64,000 nucleotides of DNA from Desmodesmus armatus (GCA_007449985.2 VIIQ02000141.1:124001-188000), one strand, 5' to 3'. Numbered from the stretch's first letter, positions 23,686 through 36,013 are shown. Made by a program: numbers and translations. The notes: a model not told the origin generated them from the sequence alone.

Positions 23686-26600
23686 ATGTTTGGGGCCCCT
23701 CAAGCCAGCACTGGCTTCAGCTTCGGCTCGGCACCAGGCTTTGGTGCTGCTGGCAGTGCGCCAGCATTTGGGGCAAGCACCCCAGCATTTGGTGGCACTC
23801 CAGGCTTTGGTGCTGCAAGCAATCCAGCATTTGGAGCGGCTAGCAGCGCTTCAGCCTTTGGCACCAGCAGCACCCCAGCATTTGGTGCCCCCGCGTCAGG
23901 AGGGGGCTTCAGCTTTGCGTCCACACCAGCCCTTGGCTTTGGTGCAAGCAGTGCACCAGGCTTCGGCACTAGCAGCACCCCAGCCTTTGGTCAGCAGTCG
24001 GCACCACAGCCCACGCTGTTTGGTGGCTTTGGCCAGCAGCCAGCACAGCAGGTGCAGCAGCAGCAGCAAGTACCCTTCACACGGGCCACCACGTTTGAGT
24101 CCTTACCTCCAGACTTCCAGAAGTACCTCCAGCAGATACAGTAAGTGCTGCGCCTGCATGTTGTGGCAGCATACTATCACAAGCGCATGCTGCACGTCAA
24201 GCAGCCATGTCCGCATGTACCGACCCCTGCCTGCGATTACTACTGCTGCTAGTACCACCACTGCTACACTTTCTGACAGGCGTGGTTTTATGGCATGTCG
24301 CCGTGCTGGAGCCCCACTTGACTGCCTCTGTGCTGAAGCAGAATTGTGCACCTGTCTCGCAACAGGGACCAGATGAGCAAGTTTGAAGCAGACCGGCTGA
24401 AGGTGCAGCAGCTGCCACACCTGCAGGAAGCCCCTGGTCAGCAACAGGTGCGCAGGACAGGCAGCACTTGGTCAGGGCAAGGAAGCACGGCTCCTCACAT
24501 GCAGCACACAGCAGTTCCTTGCAAATGGTCAGCAGGGTGGGCTGTCTAGTAAGGGTTGTCAATCCAATGCGTCAGTCACCTGTACTCATCCTGCTTCACA
24601 CAGACAGCCCCAAGGCCACTAGGACTCTCGCTGGGTAGCTGTTGTGACAGTGCACTTTTGCATGCTGTTGTGCAGGGCTTGGATGCTGAGATAGGAGCGG
24701 TGCGTGCTGACCTGAAGGAGCTGTCAAAAGACATCAACACTCAGATGGAGAGTGTGCAGGACTTCAAGGAGGTGCGCATGCAGGAGGATCTGTCACGCTG
24801 TATGTGTCCGGCGCGCACCCCAAATGCACGACAGCTGTTGCCGACGTTGCCTGTGAGCCTACATGAGCCCGCAGCTGCATCCAGGTGTTATCGTGATGGC
24901 TGTGATCACCACCGTGCTGTTTAGCCACACCAACATTATGATGTGTTCTACTCTGGCCTGCAGAAAGCCCAGAAGCTGCTCAAGGCCTGCGACACCATCT
25001 GCCAGGTGTACAAGCGCAACAAGGGATGGCGGCTGGAGATGCAGCGTGAGTGCAACAAGAGCGGCGTGCTCAGCGTTGTCGGCACCACCAGTGCTGCCGC
25101 TTGGGCACCGTGCGTGCTGGGGCAGTGCCTGCACTTGCTGTTGGTCTCTTTTAGACAGTACAGTCAATGCTGGCTTCAATCTTCAGCCCAAGTTGATACG
25201 CAGTATGGTAGTGCATGCGTCATGACGGGTTTCAGCCCGCCAACACTGCCACTGCCAGGTGCCGCCCTGAGGCTTCGCTTCCTGTCTTGCCGTCCTGCAG
25301 TGCAGGGAACTACCGATCTGGCCAAGTACCTGCAGGAGCCCATCAACCTGCCTGGGCCCTTCCTGCAGGATAGTGTGCTGGGCTTCTGCCAGGCAGTGGC
25401 AGAGCTCAGCAAGGTGCTGGACGAGGTGGAGCAGGTGGGTGGAGGGGACTGCATGCTAGCTAGCCTATAGGCAGCAGTGGGGATCAGAGGCCAATGCAAG
25501 GGTGGGCAGCTTTGGGAACAGTGGAGTGGGTGCGGGGATATGTGCATTGGCTCCTGGGTGGGTTGTTGGGTGGGCTTCGATGTGTGGAAGCAAAGAACGG
25601 GGCCCTGTTGTAGTGCCCACCAACACCTGTCATCTTTGCTGGGGAGCGGGCAGGTTCACATGCAGTGCATGTGGTTGGTGTGGTTTTCCCCCTGCTTCAC
25701 ATGCCACCACCATGTGATGAACACATGGCTACCATCCCGTCCAGGTAGCCGCTTGTGTAATGTCAGGGCGTCGCGTGGATCACGATATGTAGCATGTGCT
25801 GCAGGACGGTCATGCCTTTTGAGGTGCCACCCTTGGAAAGGTGGCGGCAGCGGTGCAGGCGCACATGCTCTCGACCCCGCCCTTTGCGCCTAGTGCCTGG
25901 CATTCCTGCATCATCTTCCTCTGAGGGTGTTGCGTGCCTGTTGCTTCCTGCAGGTGCTGCACACCTCCAGCCTGCAGGACCCCTCCCAGCTGGACTGGAG
26001 GTTTGTGCTGCCAACCATCGTGTCCAACATGCACGACTACTTCATTGCTGTGGCTGCTAAGCTGGAGCGGGCGCACACAGACGTAAGGATGCGAGAGATT
26101 GGGCATGTCCTGACGTCCCCCACGCGGCTTATTGTTGAGCGCCCGATGGGCGCACATGTGCCATCAGCATGCACGGCCTGTGGCGCCACACAGATGATGC
26201 TTTAGGGGACCAAACCGCCTGCCCTCGCAACACCCACCCACCCACGAGAAGCGACCTCTGCATCGTTCCCATTGAAAAGCACCAACTCCCTTGATTGTGT
26301 GGACTTGACCGTGCGCATGTGTGCCCGCATCCTGCCGCAGGTTGAGAAGCTGAAGCCCGCCTACCTGGCACACAGGCGCGCACAGGGCAACTACACAGAC
26401 CCCTTTGAGAGGGCGCGGCGGCAGGAGCAGCTGCAGCACCAGCAGCAGCGCCCTGCACCTGCAGCGGCAGCACAGCAGCACGCAGCCCTGGCTGCCGCGG
26501 GCGCTGGCGCCCTACCTGCGCTGCCAGCCCCACCCTCAGGTACGATCATAGGCATGGTGACTCGGCAGCCATTGTCTGCATGCATTGCGATGCCACAGTA

Positions 26601-26977
26601 TGCACATCTCAGTCAACACCAGCTTGTACCTGTAGCCTTGCATGCATGTGGGAGGAAGCTTCCTCCCGCAGACAGCAGCCAGGCTCAACCCTCATGGGAT
26701 GTGCATACGCTCACATCTGTAGCTTCAGGGCTGCAAAAGATGAAGATGCAGCTGATGTGTCCTGCGGGTGCCGTGTGTGTTTGCGTCCTGCAGGTGGGTT
26801 GTTTGGCGCGCAGACGCCGGCCACACCAGCCCCCCAGGCCACGCAGGCATGGGTGCTGGCAGCTTTGGTTCACCCTTCCTGCAGGCTGGGACACCCCTTG
26901 GTGCCTCGCCCTTTGGGGGCAATGCCAACGCCGGGCTCAGCCGCAGTGCCAGCAAGCCGAAGAGCAAGAAGCGCTGA
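23686..26977 (+). CDS. NUP58: Nucleoporin NUP58 (FG repeat, central channel)
   Basis: NUP58 forms the coiled-coil NUP62-NUP58-NUP54 complex that lines the nuclear pore channel; its FG repeats bind transport receptors. Exons: 23686-24140, 24366-24447, 24676-24771, 24964-25045, 25301-25434, 25954-26082, 26341-26539, 26794-26977. Residues 1 to about 140 hold many FG motifs (PAFGA, GFGAS, FGGFG). Then comes SLPPDFQKYLQQIQDQM and the helical core, including TIVSNMHDYFIAVAAKLERAH and LKPAYLAHRR, as in plant NUP58. The C-terminus has GLFG-type repeats and ends in a basic KPKSKKR tail like the family. All phases fit until the last exon: GGLFGAQTPATPAPQATQ and the following MGAGSFGSPFLQAG lie in different frames, so one base seems missing near 26840-26850. 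Length about 454 aa if corrected. NUP54 and NUP62 also have FG repeats, but the core and tail fit NUP58 best. Confidence 0.88.
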
Positions 26978-27721
26978 AGCAACCACATGGCTTTGAGGCT
27001 GCCTATGGTGGCGCCTGATTACAGGAATGGATTCCTTATGCTGTGCTACAGCTACGTCCGTGTCGCGTTCTCGAAGTTTTCTGACACACGTGTCGAGTTG
27101 GCAAACGGTGGTGCATGCACTTCCCAGGCACTTTGTGCCGCTTGTCGTTTGGTCTGAAGTTGCATCGTGAACCCTTGCTACGCTGCATTTTGTGGTGAGT
27201 TTGTGGTGGCGGTGCAATCAGGTCAAATGGCAACGTGATGAGGGCGACGGTCCCACCCAGTTGGCCAGGTAGCTGGCAACATGCAAGTTGCCAGCCAGTG
27301 GTGTGGTGAGGCAAGCATGGATGCTGTCGTGATGTGTGGCTCAAGGATAGCATGCCTCTTGATGTAACTGTACCTTGGTTCCTGTTACACCCACTCCACA
27401 CCAACAGCGTCAGTGAGGTGCGTCATGCATGGGCAGGAAGGGGGGGGGGGCAACATAGCAGTGGGGGGAAGTCAAGCTTGGTGATGATTGCTGGCTGGCA
27501 GCTTGATTTGCAGACAGAGAGACGAACGATGCATGCAATTGTATACAGTCTACTCTGCCTGTTGCTGGCTGTCACCAAGGCAGTTCACAACTGCCCCCTC
27601 AGGGTTTGTGCAGCTGGCTGTGAAGCGTAACCCAGCAGACGTTGATCCATGTCCATCATCCATACCCACCGCCAGCAGCAAGCATAGGCAACCAGCAGCC
27701 GCAGTCTTCGCTCACAACAAG
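26978..27721. other. Intergenic NUP58-eIF4B
   Basis: Contains the NUP58 3' UTR, its poly(A) signal and the upstream region of eIF4B. A run of ten G lies at 27441-27450. No further gene is supported. Confidence 0.5.
27363..27367 (+). terminator. TGTAA poly(A) signal of NUP58
   Basis: TGTAA about 386 bases after the NUP58 stop. Called on motif and position. Confidence 0.5.
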
Positions 27722-30700
27722 ATGGAGGACGTTGGAAGCGCCTGGGCAATCAAGCCTGGGACCGCTTGGGCGGAGGAGGTGAGCGCACATGTTTGCTTTG
27801 ATTGATCCCCACGGCTGTGTGCAATTTCGCGGCCCCACCTGCTCACGCCCATCAGCGCACTGCTGTAGGTTGAGGCTGAGGAGGCAAAGCATGGGCAGCG
27901 AGGGCCCCTGGTCAGCGAGGAGGCCTTCCCAAGCCTTGGGGAGGCCGTCAAGGAGCCAAAAGGAAAGGGCAAGAAGACCAAGGGCCAAAAGCTCAACCTA
28001 AACGAGTTCCAAGCCTTCGCCCCCGTCGGCCGAAGAAGCCAGCCCAGTGACAAAGAGATACTCCTGCAGCTCCCCAAGGGCAGCAGTGGGCTTCCCAAAG
28101 AGGACCGCGACTCCAAGGGGCTGGGCGGGGGCTTCAAGGACTACGGTGGCCAGAGAGGGGAGAGGGGTGAGCATGCTGATGGAGGTGGCTTGCACACAAC
28201 TGCCTGCAGCTTTGGGCGGTACTCTGGCTTCGCTACCTGATTAACAAGGCTGAATATGCAATGATGCAGCTGTTCAGCAGAAGGTTGACTGTGTCAGACA
28301 TGCTGGGGCCCTGCTGCTGCTGCACAACTGCAACCGCTGCTGCCATTTGTTCATAGTCTATGTGAGCATGCACCGGCGCATCTGCTGCACGGTTCAAAAA
28401 CGTTTGCGCAAGATGCTGTTGGTGTTGCAGATTCTGTGCTGCCATGCGGTCTCTTGTGGGCTAGGGTATGGATACTTTACAGTTCACAACCACCAAGCCT
28501 TTACAGTGATGGCCTGCTGCATTGCTGAGCCCATCCGCATGCTGTCCATACCACAGGTGGCTTCGGTGATCGTGGTGAAAGGCAGGAGCGTGAGCCCTCA
28601 CGTGCAGACGCAGCAGGGGACTGGGGTTCAGAGCGCAAGTTTGTGCCCAGTGACAGGCCGGGGGGTGGTGGCAGCGGGGGCTTTGGTGGGGGCTTCAGGG
28701 ACCGTGACAGCGGCGGCTTTGGCGATCGCCGCGGCGGGGGTGGCTTTGGCGACAGGCCTCCCCGTGAGGAGCGCCCTGTCAGCGAGGCAGACACAGCAGA
28801 CGACTGGGGGGCAAACCGCAAGTTCCAGCCCTCAGCAGGGGAGGAGCGCAGGGGTGGTGGTGGCGGCTTCGGGGGCGGCTTCAGGGACAGGGAGCGCCCT
28901 GCAGGGCCCCCTCGCTTCGGTGATGATGCATCCCGTGCAGACGGAGGGGACTGGGGTGCCCGCCGCAGCACACCAGACAGCGACATGGCAGGCCCTGGCG
29001 CAGGCGGCAGCAGGCGCGGGTATGGCTTCAGCGACCAGCCCACGTCGCAGGCAGACCTGGAGGACAAGTGGTCCCACCGCGGCCCCCCTGCAGGGCCAGC
29101 AGGCGACAGCAGCAGTGCACCAGCAGAGCGCCCCAGGCTCAAGCTGGCACCCCGCACCCTGCCCTTGCCAGAGCAGCCGCAGACGCAGGCCAACGGCGCA
29201 GCGGCCTCACCGCGTGTGTCTGAGGCAGGCAGCAGCGGCAGCGGGACGCAGCAGGAGCCAAAGCCTCGCAAGGCCAACCCCTTTGGTGCTGCTCGCCCCC
29301 GTGAGGAGGTGCTGAAGGAGAAGGGCATTGACTACCAGAAGGAGGAGCTCAAGCTGGAGCACGGGGAGGTGCTCAGGTGAGTTGCGGGCTTGTCCTGCCG
29401 CTGTCTTTGGTTGTGTGGGTTGTGTTTGCAGGAGCTGGGGTACACGGATGCAGACTTACAGCATCACATGGATGACTGCTGAATGTGCGATGCACTGAGC
29501 AGCCGCTGCTGGACTGCTATGGCCTGGGCAGCTTGTCGCAGGCTACATGGCGCCTGGTACAACTTTATAGTACACGGCAAATTGAAGTCATTCCTACTGG
29601 CATAGCCAGCCAGAATTGGTTGTGGCAGTGCTGTCACATGGGTTGCTGCCTGCGCGCTGCTGACTGGCTATCTGTTGCCCTGTCCATCTGTCTTGTCGGT
29701 TGTGCCTGCCAGGGACGCCACCCCTGAGGAGCAGGAGATGGAGGCTGAGGTTGAGGGCCTGAGGAAGCAGCTGGATGAGCTGCAGACAGCCACGCCCGAT
29801 GAGACCGACACCATCAGCGACCTCAAGAAGGAGCTGGACGGGAAGGAGCGCGCCCTCTACACGCTGCAGGTGCGGCAGATGCTGGTCCCTGTTGGCTAGG
29901 GATGAAGGGGATGGTGCAGGGGGGCGGCGGCTGGGTGCATGTGGGTTGAGCATGGGGTGTCATGTGGCAGGGTGTGCAGCTGCGGTTTGCGTAAGTCTCC
30001 TTGTCAGAGCCTGTCGTGCAGCTGCTGGAGCAGGTGGTCACCTGTGCTTTCAGTCTTTGTTTGCTGGGGGTGGAAAGTGCTGGCGGTGTCAGCTGGGGCA
30101 AGCCGGCATGTTGCAGGCGTCAACTAGTCAAGGTGGGGAGTTGACTTGCAAGCATGCATTCAGTATGCACACCTGTGCAGGTCTAGTTGTGATTGTTGCA
30201 TCGACAATTGCGCTGGGGGTTCTTGCCAACTGGACTTCTGACCAATGTTAAATGTCCCATCGCCCCCCCCCCTATTCTGCCGCTGCTGCAGGCGAAGCTT
30301 GATGACGAGCTGCGCTACAGCAAACACAAGCCTGAGCGCGAGCGGGACGGCCCTGCGCGCGGCAGCAACGCAGCATCAGAGGACATGAGCGGCTTTGAGC
30401 CGGTGCGCAACCCGCGCAGCGCGCGCTCAGCCACAGCAGCAGCAGGCGAGGCAGCAGCTGGCGGCAGCAGCGGCAGCAAAGAGCAGGAGGGCAGCACAGC
30501 ACCACCAGCAGCAGCAGGCGCAGGCGGCGCCTGGGGCAGGGGCGGAGGCGGAGGCAGCTTCCGTGACCGCGAGAGGGATGGCGGCAGGGGTGGTGGCGGT
30601 GGCTTTGGTGGCGGCTTCAGGGACAGGGACGAGGGGGGCAGGGGCCCACCACCGAGGGACGGGGGCAGGGGCGATAGGGACGGGGGCAGGGAGCGGCGGC

Positions 30701-30741
30701 CGAATGAGTCTTTGGCGGGCCGCTCAGGTGGTGGTTGGTAA
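27722..30741 (+). CDS. EIF4B: Translation initiation factor eIF4B (plant type)
   Basis: eIF4B stimulates the RNA helicase eIF4A and helps 40S recruitment. Exons 27722-27778, 27869-28166, 28557-29376, 29713-29869 and 30292-30741 give a closed frame of 593 aa. The N-terminus has alternating W/A (GSAWAIKPGTAWAEE) and a FPSLGEAV segment followed by KGKGKKTKGQKLNLNEF, as in plant eIF4B. The middle is rich in RG/FRDRD and FGDR repeats that bind RNA. Residues about 300-390 have ERPRLKLAPRTLPLP and KANPFGAARPREEVLKEKG, both strongly diagnostic of plant eIF4B. Residues about 392-460 are an acidic coiled coil, and the C-terminus is a second Gly/Arg-rich region ending RSGGGW. Two internal modules (DWGSERKFVPS and DWGANRKFQPS, each followed by GGFGGGFRDR) point to a tandem duplication. 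Confidence 0.92.
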
Positions 30742-32367
30742 GCAGTGTGCGGGCATGTACTGGCAGGCAGGGTGACCAACTGTCTTTTATGTGCTGGCAG
30801 AGCATTGTCATGCTGCTTGTCGTTGCTGAGCAGCTGATGCTTGTTGCTTTCACAGCTGCGGTGTTGCATGTGTCTGTGGGCTGAGTGTGGCCCAGCGGCT
30901 TGTGCTGCATACTATCGTGCAGGCTGTGCCACAGCGCCTTCAAGGCTGCCTGGATGTGTCGCCTTGTGTGACACAAGGGGCAGTGTTAGCAGGTGTTGGC
31001 TTGGTCCCATGACTGCACCTTGGGTTCCTGGTCACTGAGTGGTCAGGATATTGCATGCACCCTTTGCTGCGCCCCCTGCAGCTGTTAGGGCGCTGGAGGC
31101 GTCCTTTTGTGGAGCGTATCAAAGCTGTGCGGAAGCGTGTGCATCGCTCACACACCCACAGACTTGTGTGTGTGGACATGTTCGCGTGGCGCTTGTGTGC
31201 TTCGTTGCTGGTCGGGTCCAAGTGGGGTGCTGGCTGTTAGTTTGTGGAGGTGTTGACAGCAGGGGCGGCAAGGGGCGCCCTAGCATTGACCAGTGTGTGG
31301 TGCGCCTGCATTGGGCTGGACAGTGCCGGCGTGATCTGCCACACACGCTTTGACAGCTTGCGGTGCACAGATGGCAAGTCCACCTCTTGGTTGGCAAGGC
31401 AATGGCCAAGGCCATGGCCAAACTGGTTTGGCATCTGCCATGGCTTGACTCTGTGGGTCTGTGATGGTGTGAGGGTTTGCTGAGGGTGTGCGCTCAACGT
31501 TTCGGTGCAGGTGGAGTTGGTGCTGTATTGATTGTGAGGCAGTCTGATGGTTCCCCTGTGACCTGCTGCTGCTGGCAAGTGCCCAAGCGCATGTCCAGCT
31601 GCACATGTCCATGCATGTGAGGTTTGGTGCTGTGTGGATGCTCCAAGCCATCCTTGCCTGCTCATGTCAAGGTTGCATGCATCTGTGGTAATGTTTTGAG
31701 TTTGGTGTCTTGTGTGCCTACTTCTGCTCTTGGCAGTGAGCATGCCGTCGTCTTTGACCCTAGTCATTTTTTGTGGATGGCTCGTGTATGTAGTTAGTGT
31801 GGTTGCAATTTGAGCTCACGTGCCCTGCTGACTAAATTTGTTGAGGCATCAGCTGTTCTGCATAACAAGGGCTGTGTCTTGGCCTGGGATGTGCCGCATG
31901 CCACTGCATTACAGCGTCTGATTGTTGTCAGCACTTGGTCTGGGAACCTTTTCCAGTCATTTAAGATCGTGCTTCTATTGGCCAGCCAATCAGGCATTTT
32001 CAGATTTCTGAAGGATGCGGTGTCAAGCCAGGAAATAGAGTAATAGCATGCAACTCCTGGGCCATGCACACGCCCAAAGGACAGTGGCCGAGATACAAGG
32101 GCATTGGCCATGTGACTTACACTGGCGTGACACCATCAGTACAACTTCATGATAGATCTGAGAGTGTCAACAGCAGAGTTTGACCCACAACAGCAACGCG
32201 AGGCTTGGCACAATGGCCCTGGCCTCTGAGCTGCCAGTCTTTGTCACCACTTGCCAAAAGGTGAAGCGCAGTCGGTGGGAGCAACGACTGTCCACAAGCA
32301 ACATCACAGTGAACACCAGTGCATGCAATCACAGCAAACAACAGTGCATGCAAGGAGTAACTCAAAC
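30742..32367. other. Gene-poor region after eIF4B
   Basis: Only short overlapping open frames without domain or splice support. No TGTAA was seen near the eIF4B stop, so its 3' UTR may be long or use another signal. Some CA/TG-rich stretches (31140-31200) but no clear repeat or RNA gene. Confidence 0.4.
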
Positions 32368-33343
32368 TGGGAGGGGCAAGATTCGAATCTGTGTTTTCCC
32401 TGCATTTGGTGTGCCTAAGGCTAGGACTCTGCCGTCAGGGTTTGTGTGAAACGGCAACGAGACATGCCATTGAATGTTGAATGTCCAAGAGGTGTCACCT
32501 GTGCGACCCACAATATGTGCCAGCCGTGACCTGGCAGCCTGCAACATCAGCATGAGGTGGGCCTGACTAAGGGATTGCAGCAGGTCACACTGCACTGCAC
32601 ATTTTATACAGTAAGGGTTACACCTGCAGCACCCCAGTTGATGTTGTGTGCCCAGAATTCTTAGTGGCCTGCGAACGTGTCATGCTGGCGCCACTGTCAG
32701 GTGTTCGCCCTCAGTTGTTGCTGTGGTGAAATGACTAGGTGACTGGCCACCAAGCCATGCTGCCATGCACAAGAACTGTCAAAGCAGCTGAGCAGGATTT
32801 GCTGCTCACAGACTGCTCACAGACCTGCTGACGCCCTTCACTGTCGTGAAGTGCATCAACCGACGCCAAAGAGCATGCAGCTTCCGCGGCTGATGTATAC
32901 ATGTAAAATATGCATGCAATTACTACAGCCAAGCAACCTTAGCAGCCCGCCAGCATGGGCCACGGCAGGCACCTGCCATCGACGGCGATGGGCTGCTGTG
33001 AACCCGGCGTGAATGTGCCTGACCGCGAGCAAACGGGTGTTCAAAAGGAAGAAATTGTAATACTTATGCATCACTACATCCGATCTGGCTTGACAGCCAA
33101 GCACCCGTAGCAGCATATGCATATGCATGTGCCATGGCACCGGCGATCGACGGATGTCCACCTGCCCCCCGGCGCCAACTGCCGGTCCCAGCGCCAACCT
33201 GGCTTGTTCGCAGGCAGACTGGCATCAAACATCAGCGTTTATGCTGCGGTACTTGCTGGTGTGCTCCGTCGGCCCTGCCGAGGCCGAAACAATAAAACCA
33301 TGTTCAACCGTTTGGGACAAGACGTGAAAGTTAAATCTTGCAA
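32368..33343. repeat. Tandem duplication, copy 1 (about 976 bp)
   Basis: Nearly identical to 33348-34288; the matching starts are 980 bp apart. Starts with TGGGAGGGGCAAGATTCGAATC and ends AAAGTTAAATCTTGCAA. Differences are scattered substitutions and small indels, for example an extra ATGCCATTGA-region and a longer GCATATGCATATGCATG run here. The unit contains a T-loop/B-box-like GATTCGAATC near its start. No coding capacity is convincing. Confidence 0.85.
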
Positions 33344-33347
33344 TTAG

Positions 33348-34288
33348 TGGGAGGGGCAAGATTCGAATCTGTGTTTTCCCTGCATTTGGTGTGCCTAAGG
33401 CCAGGACTCTGCTGTCAGGGTTTGTGTGAAACGGCAATGAGACATGAATGTTGAATGTCCAAGAGGTGTCACCTGTGCGACCCACATCATGTGCCAGCCG
33501 TGACCTGGCAGCCTGCAACATCAGCATGAGGTGGGCCTGACTAAGGGATTGCAGCAGGTCACACTGCACTGCACATTTTATACAGTAAGGGTTACACCTG
33601 CAGCACCCCAGTAGGTGTTGTGTGCCCAGAATTCTTAGTGGCCTGCGTACGTGTCATGCTGGCGCCACTGTCAGGTGTTCGCCCTCAGTTGTTGCTGTGG
33701 TGAGATGACTAGGTGACTGGCCACCAAGCCATGCTGCCATGCACAAGAACTGTCAAAGCAGCTGAGCAGGATTTGCTGCTCACAGACCTGACGACCTTCA
33801 CCGTCGTGAAGTGCGTCAACCGACGTCAAAGAGCATGCAGCTTCCACGGCTGATGTATATATGTAAAATATGCATGCAATTACTACAGCCAAGCAACCTT
33901 AGCAGCCCGCCAGCATGGGCCACGGCAGGCACCTGCCATCGACGGCGATGGGCTGCTGTCACCCGGCGTGAACGTGCCTGACCGCGAGCAAACGGGTGTT
34001 CAACAGTAGAAATTGTAATACTTATGCATCAATGCAGCCGATCTGGCTTGACAGCCAAGCACCCGTAGCAGCATGTGCCATGGCACCGGCGATCGACGGA
34101 TGTCCACCTGCCCCCGGCGCCAACTGCCGGTCCCAGCGCCAAACCGGCCTGTTCGCAGGCAGACTGGCATCGAACAGCAGCTATTATGCTGCGGTACTTA
34201 CTGGTGTGCACCGTCGGCCCTGCCGAGGCCGAAAAAATAAAACCATGTTCAACCGTTTGGGCTAAGACGTGAAAGTTAAATCTTGCAA
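33348..34288. repeat. Tandem duplication, copy 2 (about 941 bp)
   Basis: Second copy of the unit at 32368-33343, separated from it by four bases. High similarity by eye implies a recent event. It ends about 200 bp from the 3' end of TSR2. Confidence 0.85.
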
Positions 34289-34486
34289 AAAACCACATTC
34301 TGGCAGCCATCCTGCAAGTGAAAACCAACGGCAGCTTCACTCACAGTAGCGTCACACAAACAAGAACATGCATTGTGCATTCTGCACAGCCACTTGAGCG
34401 GCACAACAAAACCTCATTCATGCACACCCTGTGGCGCCTCAAACTGAGGCCACGACATGCCAAGGCCTTGCTGTAGGCCCTCTGGC

Positions 34487-35588
34487 TCACCGCCTGCCCC
34501 GCCGCTTCTGCACCAACTCAAACCCATCAGCATCCACTACGGGAGCCGGCGGCGGCTGCGCTGCTGCTGCTCTGATGGGCACTGCTGAGGGTGCTGCATC
34601 TGCCATGTCTTCATCCATGTCGTCGTCACTGCCGCTGCAGCTGCTGTCATCGTCCTCGTCAGCACCCTGCACAGACGCAAAGACACACACGCACAGACAG
34701 GATACATGTGAAGCTAAGGAGGTGGGGATGATGGCACCTGCTGACAACAAAGTCAGCAGCTCGCGGCTGGCGATGTACAGAATGGCTGTCTCACTCAGTA
34801 GCAACTTTAAAAGGTTAACAGCTGCTGAGTCAGCAGCAGGCACAGCCAATCCACTGGCTGCACTGCATTGCATCGGCTGCCATGTGTGGTTGTGCCAAAC
34901 CACATGCACTCAAACACAAGGTGGCCCAGATATTACGTCTGCCAAGAGACAATACCATGCGCTGGACCTGCCCGTACGACTCACCGCTGCAGGTCTACTG
35001 GCCCTGGTGCTGGTGGCTGCTGCTGCCTGCTGCAGCCTGAGCTGCTGCAGCGGCCCTGCATCATTACGGCAGCAGGCCTGGTACAGGGCTATAAGCGTGC
35101 CGGCCACCTGGCGTGGGCTGCCGTCCTCTGCCTCAAGCTGGAAGTCCTCCAACAGAGCATCTGTGAGCTCCATCTCTAAATCGTCTACATAATGCTCTGC
35201 ATGCAGCATGCAGACGACCGGGCACAGCAAAAGCGGTGGACAGGGTCAGACGATCGGGCACAGCAAAGGCGGTGGACAGGGTCAAATGGGCGATGGCTTG
35301 GTGCAATCCACAGCGAGCACCCCTGAGACAGGGTGATGGTGGCAGCAGCCCCATTGCTGCCAACTCCTTGAGGGGCGTACCTTTCTTCTTGTAGAACCAC
35401 TGTATCGTCTCTTCGATCAGGTAGTTTGCCTTGTCTTCACTGTCAGGCCCACCCCACTCCTGCTCTACTGCTAGGCACAGCGCAGTCCACTGGGAGAACA
35501 CAAGCCCCACACCCTCCTCAAAGCCTGCTTTGGCCTCAGGGCTCAGCTGCAGTGGAGGTCCTGACACATGTCCACTCCTAAGCTCCAT
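34487..35588 (-). CDS. TSR2: TSR2, pre-rRNA processing protein / Rps26 escort
   Basis: Tsr2 binds newly made ribosomal protein eS26 (Rps26) and delivers it to the pre-40S particle. Exons in order 35588-35381, 35196-34985, 34666-34487; phases agree and give 199 aa. Exon 1 has FEEGVGLVFSQWTALCLAVEQEWGGPDSEDKA and ETIQWFYKKK, matching the conserved WGG helix region of the family. Exon 2 has HYVDDLEMELTDALLEDFQ followed by EDGSPRQVAGTLIALY, equal to the VEDGS-x-x-QV motif. Exon 3 is an acidic stretch and ends DADGFELVQKRRGRR, the typical C-terminus. ATG at 35588 is the only Met just before the conserved block. Intron 1 holds two copies of a 34-bp unit (about 35217-35285). Confidence 0.93.
35210..35290. 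repeat. Short tandem repeat in TSR2 intron 1
   Basis: A unit containing CGGGCACAGCAAAAGCGGTG then GACAGGGTCA occurs twice, about 34-36 bases apart, with one or two changes. Confidence 0.7.
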
Positions 35589-36013
35589 CAATGTAATGTA
35601 GGAGTGTAACACGTTCTGTGACTATGAGAGGGATGTTGATGGCCCAGCTGCCGTCACACCAGCAGAAGCAGCAGCCGCAACGACGATATCAGGTCCGAAT
35701 GGGGCGCAGACGGTAGACCAAGCGCTGATAAGTGTGAAGCAGCTACAGTGTTGGTTGTGAAATGTGCGTAGACAAAGCATCTTATAAACAATGACTCATG
35801 GCCGTAACTGCCGATCTAACGAGACCTCACATTCATCCAGGGCACAGTATGCGCTCCCCGACAGTGCTCACGCTGTCTTTGAAACCTTTGTTACACCGAT
35901 GTGCAGCGTTTGTGCTGCACTCTGGCTTACACACTGACATGAGATGGATCTGCAGTGAGCAGTGAGCAGCTCCCTGAGCTCACCTGCCATCAGGGCAGGG
36001 CAGCCTCAGCACT
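35589..36013. promoter_or_regulatory. Bidirectional promoter region (TSR2 / TAF1)
   Basis: 425 bp between the two start codons of divergent genes. Both promoters must lie here or overlap the first exons. No TATA box obvious. Co-expression of a ribosome-assembly factor and a TFIID subunit is a plausible inference. Confidence 0.55.

Noticed and set aside
31237..31767. 176-codon minus-strand open frame after eIF4B
   Set aside because: Composition (Thr/His/Gln mixture, many rare residues) and lack of splice or family signals make it a chance frame in non-coding DNA.
32362..33569. Similar short minus-strand frames in both 980-bp repeats (start MQCDLLQSLSQ)
   Set aside because: Their similarity follows from the DNA duplication; frames are shifted by indels between the copies, so there is no sign of protein-level selection.
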